A stretch of DNA of 64,000 bases, from assembly GCF_026151205.1 (NCBI RefSeq), contig NC_087072.1, forward strand, positions 7,240,084 through 7,304,083. The letters run 5' to 3'. Positions within the stretch are counted from its first letter, which is position 1. Every line of letters begins with the position of its first letter. Shown here in pieces: positions 44,803 to 58,500 of the stretch. Both the position numbers and the translations under genes were made by a program. The notes under the pieces are model-generated. The model saw only the letters and a program-made list of their open reading frames with translations. It had not been told where the DNA came from and ran no database searches. The DNA comes from Bolinopsis microptera. Its lineage: Eukaryota; Ctenophora; Tentaculata; Lobata; Bolinopsidae.

Positions 44803-47800
44803 CTAAAATATATCGTTAGTTATAACTAGTATGTCCCTCTTCACCCTATCACTCAGTCCTGGTACAATTCTTTCGATATCTTCCAAATTAAATATATGTC
44901 CGCATTCATTTGTGAGAAGTTTAATGACTCCTTCCGTCAGTTCACAGTCCAGAAAGGGTCTGTTGTCACTATAGGACGTCAGCTGACATGCTAATGCTTT
45001 TGCAAAGAACTCCCTATCTTCTTTCTTCACTGTGCGTCTAGGTCCTGAAAATATTATCACTAAGATATTGCTGCTTGTTCTTTACCACTCACAGGAGTTC
45101 ATGGTTCAAATATGGCAGAACGGCTTGTTATCATTACTTTTCTATAAAAGCAATTAAAATCCACAATTTAGGCATGAACGTTACAAATATCACATGTTTG
45201 TGATTTAGAACACTCGGTACTTAGTACTCACGCATGTCTACATCCGACCTCCTCTGCTTGTTATTCCGTTCCCGGAGTCTTTTAATGAGTGGGTCTTGGG
45301 AAGGTCTGCAAACATCGCAGCAAGTATCATTATAAATGTTGTCATGCAGCTTAAGTACTCCTGATGATATTTATGTCATCGCATTACAATGACTGATTGG
45401 GATACTGATTATAAGGATTGAGGACACAGCAAAATTGTGTTATTTATATTGAAATAATCAAACGCCGTTGGTAGACTTCACATTTTTGCACATTTTTGCG
45501 AACCAATAAAGAATATTGAATAACTTTTACGCTAGAAATGCTATAAATGCAATATGCATTGTCCAAAGATTAAAGCTTATTAAGCGGTTTAATTTTATAG
45601 ATAATTATAACTAGACTAGAGGTTCCTGTACCATTTGCGTTAGTTATAATAATAATGTTATATATCGAGCTCGATGATGAGTTCTATTCAAATAATTTGT
45701 GAGCGCCTTTCGGACTAAATTTTCGTGTGGTATACTAAGAAGCGTTCAGATTTCAATTGTAGGACCACGTGAAGCTGTTTTACCTTTAAAGGTACCAGAA
45801 AGTATGATCCTACGGCAAGTTCCATTCTGGTCGCGGTACATGAGACACACTCCGTCCATCTCCCTGGTCTTGTTGTGCGTAAATACAATACATATCGCCT
45901 TTAAATTTGCACTTCTCCCAGCCCGACCTGAGATTAAAAAGCAACGTTAAAGACAATGTAGCTCGTTCAACCTTTGAATTCTGATAGAGGTGCGGAGCGG
46001 ACTATACAATTATTACGAATAAAATTGTTTAACATTACCCACCAATCATCTGAATGAAATCCTCTGCTGTACGAGCCATTTTCGAGTGGATGACGTATTG
46101 GATCCCTAAAGAATATAAATTTGTGTCAATAATATTAACCCTGTTTAACACAGCGAATCCATTTGTTAGAAATCGACTGTTTAAAGGTGGCAAAATAGTC
46201 CTTGATATACGTGGTGCTAAACATACCTGCTGCATCAAATCCCATAGATAAGGCACTTGTAGCTATGACGAATTTGATACGCCCATTGATATTCATTAGA
46301 TCAGCCGCTATTTCTTCCTGTTTACTGTTTGGTATCTGAGAGTGAAATACTTCAACCAGACTAATTTTTCGAGGATCCTTTTTGAGTGCCTGAAATTAAG
46401 GAAATGTCACTGGTAAATAATGAGTCAGTACACAGTTAACTTGGGTTAAGTAGGTAGAAAGTTTAAATTCTGATAACCCGGTTAAGAAGACATTTTTAAA
46501 CATCAATTTAAATGATTATGTCAGTCTTCAATATCTTATATCCCATAAGTCAAAGATTGTGTCCATAAAATAATCTTAGTATGTGCAGTGTGCACATTTA
46601 ATCATATTAATTATATATGTTGGCAAATTATTTTTTAACAATTTTTACCTGCATGAATTCTAAATATCTATATCCGCAGTCAACCAAAGAATTTTCGAAG
46701 ATTATCACCCTGGGACACTCTTCTGGCACTTCATTCTCAAGTAAGGACACCAATGGTGCTATGTCTAGCTTTCCCGGGATATTAATTAGAGAAATTCTGC
46801 TATTAACAGGATTTTGCGAGATTCTCAGTGTTTCTGTAGGATCTAGTCCTAAGTCTAAAATGGTCTCTTCCTCGCTAGACTCTTTCATAGTTGCTGTCAG
46901 AGAAAGTACTAGCGGTCGGTTCTGAAGATAAGATGTATTGCAGTTAGAAAATTCCACTAAAGACTCACTCAAATTGTAGCATTTCGTTATGGACACGACA
47001 AATCTAAACTTAATTCTAGTACCATTAAACTAACAGTATAATACTGTATCTGCACTAACCTAAGTAGTTTCAATACGGTATATGATTAGCTTACATAGCT
47101 ATACAATATAGTTATTTATTATACAGTGTTTAACGGTGTGAACTATAATTTAATAATTATACTCTTTTATATTTTTATCTACCTTAAGGCCAACAAATTG
47201 CGGTCACAATAAATTTGGTAACCATAATTTTGGTTACCATAATTTAAGTCACAAATTTTGCAAATTTTTTTTCCGATTTTTTGAGACCATTTTCACATTA
47301 TTCAGCAATTTTTTGATGTCGAAAAGGAGCTCTAACCCTTTAAGTGCAATAGGACGTTGGTACAGCTTCGTAATTTCATAACGGTATTTTCTCCGAACAA
47401 AGTAGTTCAGCATTAGTATAAGAACGGTGATGCCATTTTATTCATTTTAATCAATTTAAGATAAATAATAATTCATGTCATATATGCTCTGCTGAAATTT
47501 TGGTCTACTTTAAAATTAGTCGCCGAAAAATTTAGTCTCATGAAATGTGGTTTACAACAATTTTAGTCAAACGTTTGACTAAATTTATGGTAGACTAAAT
47601 TTGTTGTTCTTAAGGTATGTTCTACATATAATTATATCTAATATGTATGTCAGTGGGCGGATCGTACCTCGAATTTCGAAATCATGCTAGCAAGATCTTT
47701 GAACATCTTTCGAAATGGCTTACTTCCTTTCTTGCTTGCTTTCCCCCATTTATTGATGCAATGTGCCTCATCTATAACGAAAAGTAGACACCGAGAGCCA

Positions 47801-48978
47801 AGAATCGTCACAATCTGACAGTGGAATTTCATGAATTTCACGTCCGAGGAAAGATAAATTCGTACGGCTTAACCAATTCTTACCGTACTTATTCCACATG
47901 GACGGGAAACAACAGATATACTGATATAGACAATCTGGGAAGTTTACAATTACATTCATTACAGTATACAACACCTTTTGTCCCATAGCGCTGTTTAATG
48001 CCTCTGGCTGTACGACTACAGCATTATACTTCGCATTCAGGAAATCTTCTTCGCTGTCAATACTGAGATCTAAACAATTCACCTGAAACTAGAAATAAAG
48101 GCTGATCAATATTTTAATATTTTACCGCATGGTTTTTTATCACATTTCTTTGTTCAAATGGTATGCCAAAATAGATATTCATAACAAATCACCCAGAAAA
48201 GAGCCATACAACTTCAGTAAATGTCATCCCGACCCAAACGATTCCCAAATGACCACCGCATTTAATAGGACTGAACCCTCCCCTCCCCTCCCCTCCCTTC
48301 CTATGATCCAGGGACAAGGTGAATACATTTCTAGTACATTCAAGAAACTTGCTCGAAAAGCCACCTCGTTATTTGTAGTGGTTGACGTGGAATATGATGG
48401 GCCTTTTCATGAAAAAAGGATAAATGATAGCCGTGCATTTGAATTAATCAGTGCAGTGTATTAATATAATATATAAATGTATTCTACCTTTTCAAATGAT
48501 TTTTTATGGGTGTAAGATATTGACTTGAGCGGGGTCACGATTACTGTGACTGATGGAATCGCTCTGATAGTAGCAGAGTACGTTATTGCTTGGAAAATCA
48601 ATGATTTTCCTGTTCCTGTAGGTAGCGTAACCATCGTATCGACTCCAGTCATTAGGCTGCTGATAGCTGATCGTTGCTCCTCTGTCAGTAAAAATCCAAA
48701 ATCTTGCATATCCGAAAACACGTCTGAAATTTATCGACGTAGTTACAAAAAAGCAGTTTCAAGAAGTACTATTTGGTCACGACTCTGTACTCAATCTCGG
48801 AAACATTCTCGACGATCTTTCTAAATACTACAACACTACTAGATCATACTACAACAGATATCGGAATACTAGAATACTATAATAATACTACATACTTTAA
48901 TATGTTACGTAGATAGTGAATCGTAATCATACCTTCATCTGTAAATGTCCACTTAACGGTATCTCCTCCAGTCGACAT
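44803..48978 (-). CDS. Small RecQ-type ATP-dependent DNA helicase, complete (516 aa)
   Basis: Exons (minus): 48933-48978, 48488-48723, 47975-48082, 47668-47814, 46649-46921, 46227-46389, 46043-46105, 45784-45927, 45232-45360, 44803-45044. All joins keep one frame from ATG (48978) to TAG. Superfamily 2 motifs: Q-motif-like GFLLTEEQRSAI, Walker A LPTGTGKS (Lys55), DEAH (145-148), SLTAT (186-190), IATSALSMGFDA (motif V) and IGRAGR (motif VI; the join at 46043 uses donor GTGGGT). A RecQ zinc-binding segment follows: CRR at 383 then CCDVC at 407-411. The winged-helix (RQC) and HRDC domains of large RecQ proteins are absent. The last 80 residues are a basic/hydrophobic tail of unknown function. 3'-5' unwinding is inferred from the family. 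No lesion is visible; it looks functional. Confidence 0.92.
47182..47615. mobile_element. 434-bp TA-flanked MITE in a RecQ-gene intron
   Basis: Ends read CCTTAAGGCCAACAAATT and (reverse) CCTTAAGAACAACAAATT, each next to TA. The interior is AT-rich, with repeated GGTTACCATAATTT and TTTAGTC blocks. No coding. It lies between helicase exons 46649-46921 and 47668-47814, ending 52 bp from the latter. Confidence 0.85.
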
Positions 48979-49592
48979 AATTTGACCTAAGAAGTTTTAA
49001 ATTAGAGTACAAAATCTATGATTTCCTTTCCAAATCATGTGGTGGTGGGAATTAAACGTGTATTTTCGGCCGAATACCAATGTACAATAACACGAGTATA
49101 ATACTATGGTCTGCAAAATTTTCATCAAATCACTTATCATACGATAGCTTATTATAAAGAGTAGTAAAACTATATTAATTTTTAAAAGTATGAACAAATA
49201 TCAATACATATGATTTGAAATAAGCACTTAACAATTACACAACAAAATCAACAATTTCAAATCAGGTTTGCTGGTCATGGTGGTGGACTATTAAGTTAGG
49301 GCCAACAAATTTGGGTCACCATAAATTTGGTACCTATAATTTTGATAGCTATAATTTTAGTCACAAATTTTGCCAAGTTTTAGTCTACAACAAGTTAAGT
49401 CACAATTTTACTGTTTATTATGAACATACGATAAAGAATGTAAGCTCAATATTATTTATTTCATATATGATCAACTAAAATGTTGGTCTCCTTCAAAATT
49501 GGTCTCCGAAACATTTAGTCACATGAAATTTGGTTTACAAAAATTTTAGTCAAAAGTTTGACTAAATTTATGATAGATTAAATTTTTCGTCC
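48979..49592. other. 614-bp spacer between the DUF6589 and RecQ-like genes
   Basis: Holds most of a MITE copy (49293-49598) and about 310 bp of unique AT-rich DNA upstream of the helicase ATG. Any helicase promoter must lie here or inside the upstream gene. No core promoter motif is evident. Confidence 0.6.
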
Positions 49593-49598
49593 CTAAGG
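49293..49598. mobile_element. Shorter copy of the TA-flanked MITE family
   Basis: Shares GGCCAACAAATTTGG, ATAATTTTGATAGC-type blocks, TTTTAGTCACAAATTTTGCC and the closing CCTTAGGGACGAAAAATT (reverse) with the copy at 47182-47615. The right end is next to TA at 49599. It overlaps the last six bases of the DUF6589 coding sequence. Confidence 0.8.
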
Positions 49599-52500
49599 TA
49601 TAATTTCATGGTTCACAAAATTAATAAATAATTCATCGTGACACTCTTCGGCCTGATCCTCCTCGTTCGTTTCAGCGTCTTCGTTCTCATCTACATTTTC
49701 CTGATTGTCGTCCTCCTCACCGTCTTCTTCGTCATCGAGCACTTCGTCTTCCGCAACCATGTCCTCTATCGTGAACGTACTGTACTTAGCGTAGCCTTTC
49801 TTAGCATTTTCAATGGCTGTAAGACGTGTTGATCATATTACATAAGAATTTTCTTAAGTTATTTTCTAAAATGTACTTTCTTATTGCAATCTGTAGTTAA
49901 AAATAATTTTGTAAATCGTGTTTATCCACAAGAAATGAATATATATATAAATTATGCTGTACTCAATCATTGACTATGAACGTTACATCTTAAACCAGAA
50001 ACTTACCTTCACGGACAAATTGGACGAGAGTCTTTTTCTTCTTGTTATCATTATGGATATTTCTTGATATCCTCAAGCCGGGCACTGGTTTTCGTCCCGG
50101 CTCAAATTTAAAGAAATTCCCCGCCTCCACTCTCGGCAATACCTTCTCGTGGTAAACCCCGACAGATTCATCTGCAGAACCTTTAGTTCGATGGATTCCT
50201 AAATCAGGTGGTCTATTGTTAATAACATGAAGTTATGGGAACGACAATTTAATTGTGTCACGATTTGAAAGTGTAGCGAGAAAAAACCTCCATATTTCCT
50301 ATCAATACTTACCATCCTAATTAAAAATCTCGGTTCTACAGTCTAATACCGAAATTGTACTGCAAGATTCTATAAGTGCATGATTGTCTTATTCATTTTA
50401 CCTGTCAAATCATCTTCCACTGATTTCCGAACTGTGTGGAGAAAGCTCAGAGCGTCAGCAGATGTGATCATGCTTTCTTTAGTGAAGTTTTTTCCCATCA
50501 CGGAGGTTAGGAAGTTGTTCATCAATTCCAGAACGTAATCATTTGCTTTTCTTTTTCCAGGTCCAACTCCTAGTCCTGCGATAAAAATGTTATTTTAATT
50601 ATATGCCTCCTCGGATTGCCCTAGATTAAGATCTGAATAAATCGATAAATTTCTACAGTTATTGATAATAATAAAATCCTTGCGTTTTCTTAGATAGTTT
50701 TGATAGATTGCGTCTGCAATTAGTTGCATTTTTCAATCTAAATACCTGTTGTGGTGTTGTGCATATATTCATAAGCCAGTGCTTCAGGGAATATGCTTTG
50801 GAGCATTATCTGCCGTTTAACTTGCATGTAAGCATACTTAGTATGCCCCATCCTCCTAAATATTGGGATGGTGAACTTGAGCGTAAGGGTCTCACGTTCA
50901 CCGTCACCGTAAGAGATTGCTTGTTGGAGGTTGCTGTTTAGCAAGCCCAGGAAAACCACCAATCTACCGTAATTGTACCTGTAAAAGCAATTGCTAAATC
51001 AAAAAGCTTGATTGAGTAGCACAGTGTTTAATTAGATAAAGACTTTTCATTTAACAAAAACTCGTTATCATTAACTCAAGTTAAATAGGGGGGGGGGGGG
51101 ACCGGGGGTCCAAGGGGAACTTTGGGAAAGTCCCCTAGGATTTCTAAAATTCCCCAAAATAAGTTCCCCAAAGTTCCCTAAAATTATTCAAAATTTCTCT
51201 AATATACTTGATTAACTTACTTGTTGATACTTATTGCAGCACTACTAAAAAAGTATAAGTATAAATTTTGGGGCACTTTGGGAAATTCCCCTAAGATTTC
51301 TAAAGTTCCCTAAAAAAGTTCCCCAAAGTTCCCCTAAATTATTCAAAATTTCTCTAATAAACATTAAGGGGGGGGGGGGGGGGGGAGGGGGTTCAAGTTG
51401 TGAAACTTAGTTTCGAGATAGCAGTTGACCAACAATCTAGGACGGTGACCAAACTTTTGAGGGGGTACCGGACCCCAACCGCCAAACGGTGCCCGCGGGG
51501 CAGCCACGCCCATATTTGGTCCAAATCAGGCCCAATTTAGCCAAATACCCTGAACATGCCCAAAACCCAAATTTTATGTGCTGTACTTGTAGTTAGTGGT
51601 TCCTTGAACTCGTATATGAAGTTTCATCAAGATTGGACAAAAAATGACTGAGTTATGAGCTAAAAACTATATGCCCATATTTGGGCATACGCACTAAATT
51701 TGATCGATTTTGGCCCATAAATTGGTCAAATATCAATATTTTTGAATTAAACTAACTTTATATGAAAGGTAAGCCTAAACTTCACACTCTCTATGATTAT
51801 CAGCTCAATATCTACCTAACTGTGGATTCTGTGTTCAAATAATCGCAAAAAATGAACAAAATCGCCTATATGTCAGTTCGCGATATTTGCAAAAGTGACT
51901 TCGCTCAAAACAATAGAACTCAATAGGGTATCAATATTTTTTCCTGAAATTTTCAGAATCAACGTAGAATCGCCTCATGACCTTAAGTTTTGTATTAAAA
52001 TTTTGAGTTAGGCCTTTAAAAAAATTTGGCGGCCAAATTATGAAATTTGCCGGGCATTTTTCAGAATTTGGCCGCCAAATTGGGCATGTTCAGGGTATTT
52101 GGCTGAATTAGGCCTGATTTGGACCAAATATGGGCGTGGCTGCGCTGCAGGCACCGTTTGGCGGTTGGGGTCCGGGACCCCCTCAAAAGTTAGGTCACCG
52201 GTCCTAGTTTGTTGGTCAACTGTTATCTCGAAACCAACTTTTACAAAAAATTCAGGGTGAACCCCCCCCCCCCCCACTTAATACTAAGCCATTAATGTTA
52301 ACATGTATGTTATTATAAGGTATTGAATCTTAACTTACTTGTTGATACTTGCAGCTCTACTATAGAAGTATAAGTATATATTTTGGGGAACTTTGGGAAA
52401 GTCCCCCAGGATTCCTGAAGTTCCCCAAAAAAGTTTCCCTTGGACCGTCTGATTTTTTCAGACGGATCTGTCTGTACTAATAGAGGGGAGTGATATCTAT

Positions 52501-55500
52501 CAGCTGCTTTTGGTCCCATGGAAGAATATTGTTCCTAGCCGAAATAATCGCCGGTCAAAGGTCAGCGCTTATGTGTAATTGTATTGCGCAAGCGATTTTC
52601 AATCGCGCGTTCTGAAAATCGAGTCTAAAAATCTATCTTCTCCTACATTTTTTGAGCAATCACCCTCAAACTTTCAGGATATGTTCTTAGGGACAGTTAG
52701 AAGAGAACTCTAGAGCCAGAATTTTGAGATAGGCCTTTAAAGATTTTAAATTCGAAAAGATTGATCTGCAAAGCAACAACCATTCAATATAAAACACGAC
52801 GTTGGTATAAGACCCAACATATGTAAATTGACTTTTGTCCCCCCCCCCCCTCCCCTCCCTGTACATTTGGCGTTATTTAAAAGCTTAAAAATCATCATAT
52901 TCAGGATTTTCATACCGTGGATCATCGAGTTTTAGATGACTGTAGGCATCCCTGATCCTCCTCTCCGCTGTTTCTTCCTTCAAGTTGTGGACGTCCATCA
53001 TGTGCTTCATCAGGAGCACCCTGTTCTGTTTCGTCACCTGCAAATAATTGTTTTATTGATGCACCTTCAAAAAGCTTAAAGTTTTACGAGAGAGTTACAT
53101 GAATCACTTTATTTAGAGAATTACTATAAAAATAATGAAAAGCTTGCAAGATATTTGAACTAAAATAAAAATGTTTTCTTACCGTACAGTCCCGACATTT
53201 AAGTATGGGCACATTTGAAACCCAGTCTTCTTCTTGAAACTTAAGTACCCTCTTAATCAGAAGATGTACGTAAACTCTGAATTGATATTTTGGGTTATCG
53301 CAAATCACTTTTATTAATGACATAACTTGAAATACATATAGTTATCATTTAACATGAGGAAACTTACGTTAAGTGTGCGACAAAATAAAAACCTTTTTAG
53401 AAAAGCTCAAAAAATTTAGTATAAAATATATTTTCACTTTCAAAATAAAATATTTAGATAAATCATAAACTCACTGGAATTTTGCAACTGCAGTAGCAGG
53501 ACCAGAATCTCTCAGCACCTCTTCGATGGACTTGACCATGTCAGCATGCTCATTAGCCATTTCTTTCCAAGCAGAGTGGAGCATTGCCTCCCAATACAAG
53601 GTGAAGGCTCTCCACGTTTTTGTGAAAGAGTCCTTCACCTTGTATGTTGCTGCTTTCGGATTCTGCGAAGAGTGGCAGCAGCCGGTGAACGACGATTTGT
53701 CCAGCTTCGAATACTCGGAATGGATGAGTTTCATCGTAGCCTGCAAAAAATATTATAATTGTACGGTTCAATGGCCAATAACTTAACATTTTTGAGAAAG
53801 CAACGTTCGCCGAAAATTCGAAAGTTTTCAATATACTTACTGTGAGCAGAGTGATCTGCGTGTGGAAATTTCCATCATATTCTAACATTTGTCTCATTCT
53901 AGAACTGTCAAGGACACTTGCTAAGGAAATCTTGGCGTTCTGGATGCGTTCTTGGGTCAGTTGATCACCAGCGATCCAAGTTATCTGAAGATTTAGGACT
54001 TTATCATTTCAGCAAAAGTGAGAACTAATCTAAAGTAAAAAGCCTTTAAAATTCAAACGAAATGCTAGTTATAAATCTCGCACATCATTTGTCTTGTAGA
54101 TTAAATGAGTGAGTTCTTAATCTTGTTAAACATTCGCTATGAGAATGTATCATTGGGCTCAATCGTGCTCGTACAAGCTGTTCCTGCTATTTCATACATA
54201 ATAAAAAAGTCTGCTGTTATATTCTGTGATATGAAACTATTACTTGACTGATTTTTTTTCTATATTGGCTTACCTTATTATTGTAACTTACCCCTTTGAT
54301 GTTGCTGTACTGCATACACTCATTCAGTATCTGGATGGTGCCAGCTGTGGATGTTTGGTTCTGGTCGATGATACCGAGTGTTACTAACACAGTCCCCAAG
54401 GCCATGACATCACTGTTTTTGTGTTCATGGCTCTTGGGGAGATGTCTCAGTATCATCGACAATGCAGGTTCCCGTTTAGCCAGCGTGGACATGGCAATCC
54501 CTACCAGCTGCTCCTCCATTACTTCTAACTCTTTGGAGGTCGGTAGTAGGTGCTTTTCTGTGCGAATATAAAAAAAGTGATCAAAAAAGAACATGGCTAC
54601 AGTAATTTCAATTTCAATAATTGCCAGCGGGTAAAATATACTCCAAGAACACTTACAGTGTTTTTAATTTAACCAAACATAACTATTTGTGTTCATTGAA
54701 TAGCATAAGCGCGTAGCTTAGTTAAAACCTGTCAATGAGTCTAAGGGAAGTGACGGAGCAGCCCTGGACAGATCTGAGGGAGCAAAGATTTCTTGTGGCT
54801 TCGCGATGACATGCACCACGTCTATCTTCTGCTCCTTCCCCCATCTGGCGTTTCCTATAACGACATTAAAATTATCAAGAACCAAAACAGTCTGGGGAGA
54901 TAGCCGCTGCTCCGGGTTTTTGTAGGTCTGCTCTCTGTTGCCAATAGAAATTCCACCAGTCCCTGAAAATACATTGAAAATCAGCATTTTATGATTAATT
55001 TGAGATTTAATTATAAAGACTTTTCATATTTTGTGTCCATTGTCCAAGCCTAATCAGCATCAACGAATGATTTTACAATTAAATAATGCCAGAAATTCAG
55101 TGCACCATGTTAGACTTATAGTTACACAGTTATAAAATCATACGTACGGTTGTAAATCAGCTTGTGTGGAATCCTATTCGCTCCGATAAAAATGTACGGG
55201 TGATTCTTTAGAGTCTCAAGAAACGCGTCTAGTTCTTCTGGGGTTTTCTTGCCTTCCTTCTGGAACTCAATAATGCTCTTTATCATGGAATCCGTGTTCA
55301 AGCCTGCTTTCTTGATGATGTCGCGTACAGTCCGACTGTTGCAACACACTCCCATTTTACCCAATATGTTAACAGCTGAGTTTGGTAGGCCTGCGTATAT
55401 GTGAAATGGGGTAAGTAGAGTGAAAGTCGATTTAAAAATTCGATCTTAAAATCGTTATAACCACATTCTAGGGATGATCACAAACCTTTCTAATAAACCC

Positions 55501-58500
55501 CCCACTGGCCATTAATAATATTATATATATTATATATATTATTTAGCTACGTAATACAATAAGATATCAAATTTTATCTCATAAAATGTGGCCACTCTAG
55601 AAAAATTTTAGTAAGGATTCATTTTATAAATATTAATATCATTGTTAATTAAAATGATAAATGATGTCATATTACTGAATGTATATATACATTAAGTATA
55701 TATACTTAATACTAGGTATATTGTATATGATATGCGGTGTTGAGATGTTAAGTCGAGTAAAGTAATCCCATGATTACTCAGAAAATTATATTGAACTTCT
55801 AAACTTCTTTAAAATCACAGATAGACAAAGAACTACGCTAGTGAGAAAACCGATCTTCAAGCTGCTAACCTGCTGCAATCAACATGCATCCGAGCTTTGC
55901 GGAGTAAACGTTTAGATCCTGGTTAGTCAGGTTCAAAAGTACAGATGCCGCTAGTCCAACTCTGCCTTTGAGAGATTCATTATCCTCCTTCTCTCCTTTC
56001 TTTTTGAGAAGAGCGGTCAACAAAACATACAGAACTTTTGTTCTAGCACACAGCTCGTCAGCGATCTTTATCGGCGTTAAAAGTTTCACTTCTTGGAGAT
56101 CAAATCTGCTTTCTGAAAGGTATGTTTTTGTCTTCCCTAGCTTCGAAAAAAGGTTACCGTCGAATCAAATGAATCATCTTATATCATCTTACTATATATA
56201 AAGCGAGATGATGTATATATCTGCACATTATACTGACACCACGCACCACGGAAACAATTTTAACACGACTTTTATCAGAAACCGTGAAAGATATACAACT
56301 GAAACTATTTTGATTGGTTCAAATGCTTCAGTTCGGCATTAAAAATATTGGTTTCATTATTATGTCAGTAAGCCATTTTAACGACTTTTTTTGAAAGATC
56401 TACAAATTGGTACCGTACCTTTTTTGTCAGAGGTTCCTGTATCTTTCTTTGTTCCTCTGAGAATGGATGGATTTGTTAGCGAAACCATCGATTTCTTGTC
56501 GAGCAGGAGAAGCTTTGTCAATGTCCCTAAGAGCTCATCCTCACGATCACCAATCGTCTGCTGTAAATTAAAAATATTGAGGTGTTGAGTGTAAGAGCAT
56601 TGATATAACAGGATCTTAGGTAATTGAATGAGCTGCACTTTGACATTTTTGAAAATTATTTAAGTACGGCTAAGAGACATAATAGATTTGGTTTTTGTAG
56701 TATTTAGACATTACCAAACAACATTTTCAATCTACAAATATAAGGGTTGCAACTTGCACTGTGAAAATTGATGATTTAATTGCTACACAACTATGCCACC
56801 CGATTAGCATTAATATGCGAGCTGTTCTATCATCTTGATGAAACAACACTGTTACTTAAAATATTCCCATCTAGAACTCACATTAGGCAGGTATAGTGTC
56901 GTACGTTCATCATCTTGAATGTTAAGCGTGACAGGTCTTGGTCGTTTCGCCACATTTGAGGGTTTGCAGAAAACGTTTCTTAGTCCCTCCACATTACTCT
57001 GAACTTCTTCAATCTGAAATAATATCTACATTTACAAACGCTACTATGCGATACGATCATAGTATAAACTCTATGACATAAAAGACAGGGAACCACAGTT
57101 ATCACAACTAAGATGCCATTAATTAAACAAAGTGTCACAAATGCTCTTGTGCTTTCTTAATATTAAAGCAGAGAAATTTGGCTATATAATGTTTACATTA
57201 AATAAATGTGTAATAACTACAGATGTATACAACTAACGCAATTCTAAAAAGTTTAAGATTAATGTTCTGATACGCTACACTCTAAAATATTCCTAATTTT
57301 GCGTTGCTATCATAATCCTATTCCGCAGGGCACAACACCACAACTTCAGAAGATGCAAGGAGCGTGTTCTTAACTCTCCAAAACGAAGGTTGGTGAACAA
57401 TAGGAAAATTTATTTTTTATTGGTTGGCGTTATCATGGTGAGAAACCAGGGGATTCACGAGATATTATAACGTCCCGAAGTCGCTTTAATTATGATATTT
57501 ATCCAATCTAGTCCATTAATGTAGGCCAAGAAATACCGATAGGGCAGCTAAGTAATGGTGGGTTAATACAGTGGGTGCTTATTATATTTATGGCATGTCT
57601 AAATAAGACAGTTTGAATGCATGTCACGTGATATTGTTAACAGTCAGTGTAATTACGTGTCTGGAAAGTGTGTCTAGCTATACAGGGCCCTTTGATGTAT
57701 TTGTAATACATTTCTAAGTGACGTGACACCTCTTAGTAATAAGTAATGACGATTAACGGGACCAATTATGGTTACTTTTCTAGATATTATGATTCCTTAT
57801 ATTAGGAGACATTTTGGAGACATTGTCTCCATTGGAATTTCATGGGAATTGGAAGGGAATTACGTATTATTGATATTTATGCACTTAAATTAGCTGTATA
57901 TGGCTTATCTGAGTTCTGATCTGTCCCTTAAGCAAAATAAAACCTTTCACATGTGATAAGAAGACGAAAAAAAGGGAGGGGGGGGGGTGGGAACTATAAT
58001 TGCCAACAAAGTATTTTCCAAAATTTTCAAAATTTGTTTTTCCATGTTTCACCCTAAAACGGTTCCAATAAGTTTGGTTGGCACCCTGGTGGATCTGGAA
58101 CTACGTTACCAGTTATTTGGGACCAAAAATGGGCCAAAAAGGGGAATTTTCCGGTGTTGAATGAATGAAATAAACTGTCGTGCACATACAGAATGAATGG
58201 TTAATAATTTAATATTATGTAGACCAAGCTCTGTGCACAGGATGCTTCCTGGAAGAATCCAGTTCTTTTAGCGGGGCACCCTACCTTAAGCCAAATTGAG
58301 AAATAATAATCATATTCCTAGAGAAATCAGAAATCGAATACCAATCAAATAATATGATATATAGGAGTAGTAACCAAATGTGTGTCCAAATTGGAGTTTT
58401 CAAAGCCAGATTTTCGGCTTTAATTGGCTGGAACATGCCCAAATTGTAGTGGGTGACTTGCCTAGAGGTAGTACAACTGTGATCCGTTGCAGAAAGCCGG

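Larger units (their letters stand above)
50979..52915. other. Intron 11 of the DUF6589 gene, filled by nested fold-back elements
   Basis: Most of the intron (51091-52450) is the inverted-repeat complex described separately. The remainder (52450-52915) is AT-rich and has a C-rich tract (CCCCCCCCCCTCCCCTCCC) at about 52841-52859. Confidence 0.7.

Noticed and set aside
46033-46043. Alternative donor GTAATG for the RecQ exon ending near 46039
   Set aside because: It leaves phase 2 and breaks motif VI; the GTGGGT donor four bases earlier restores IGRAGR and the downstream frame.
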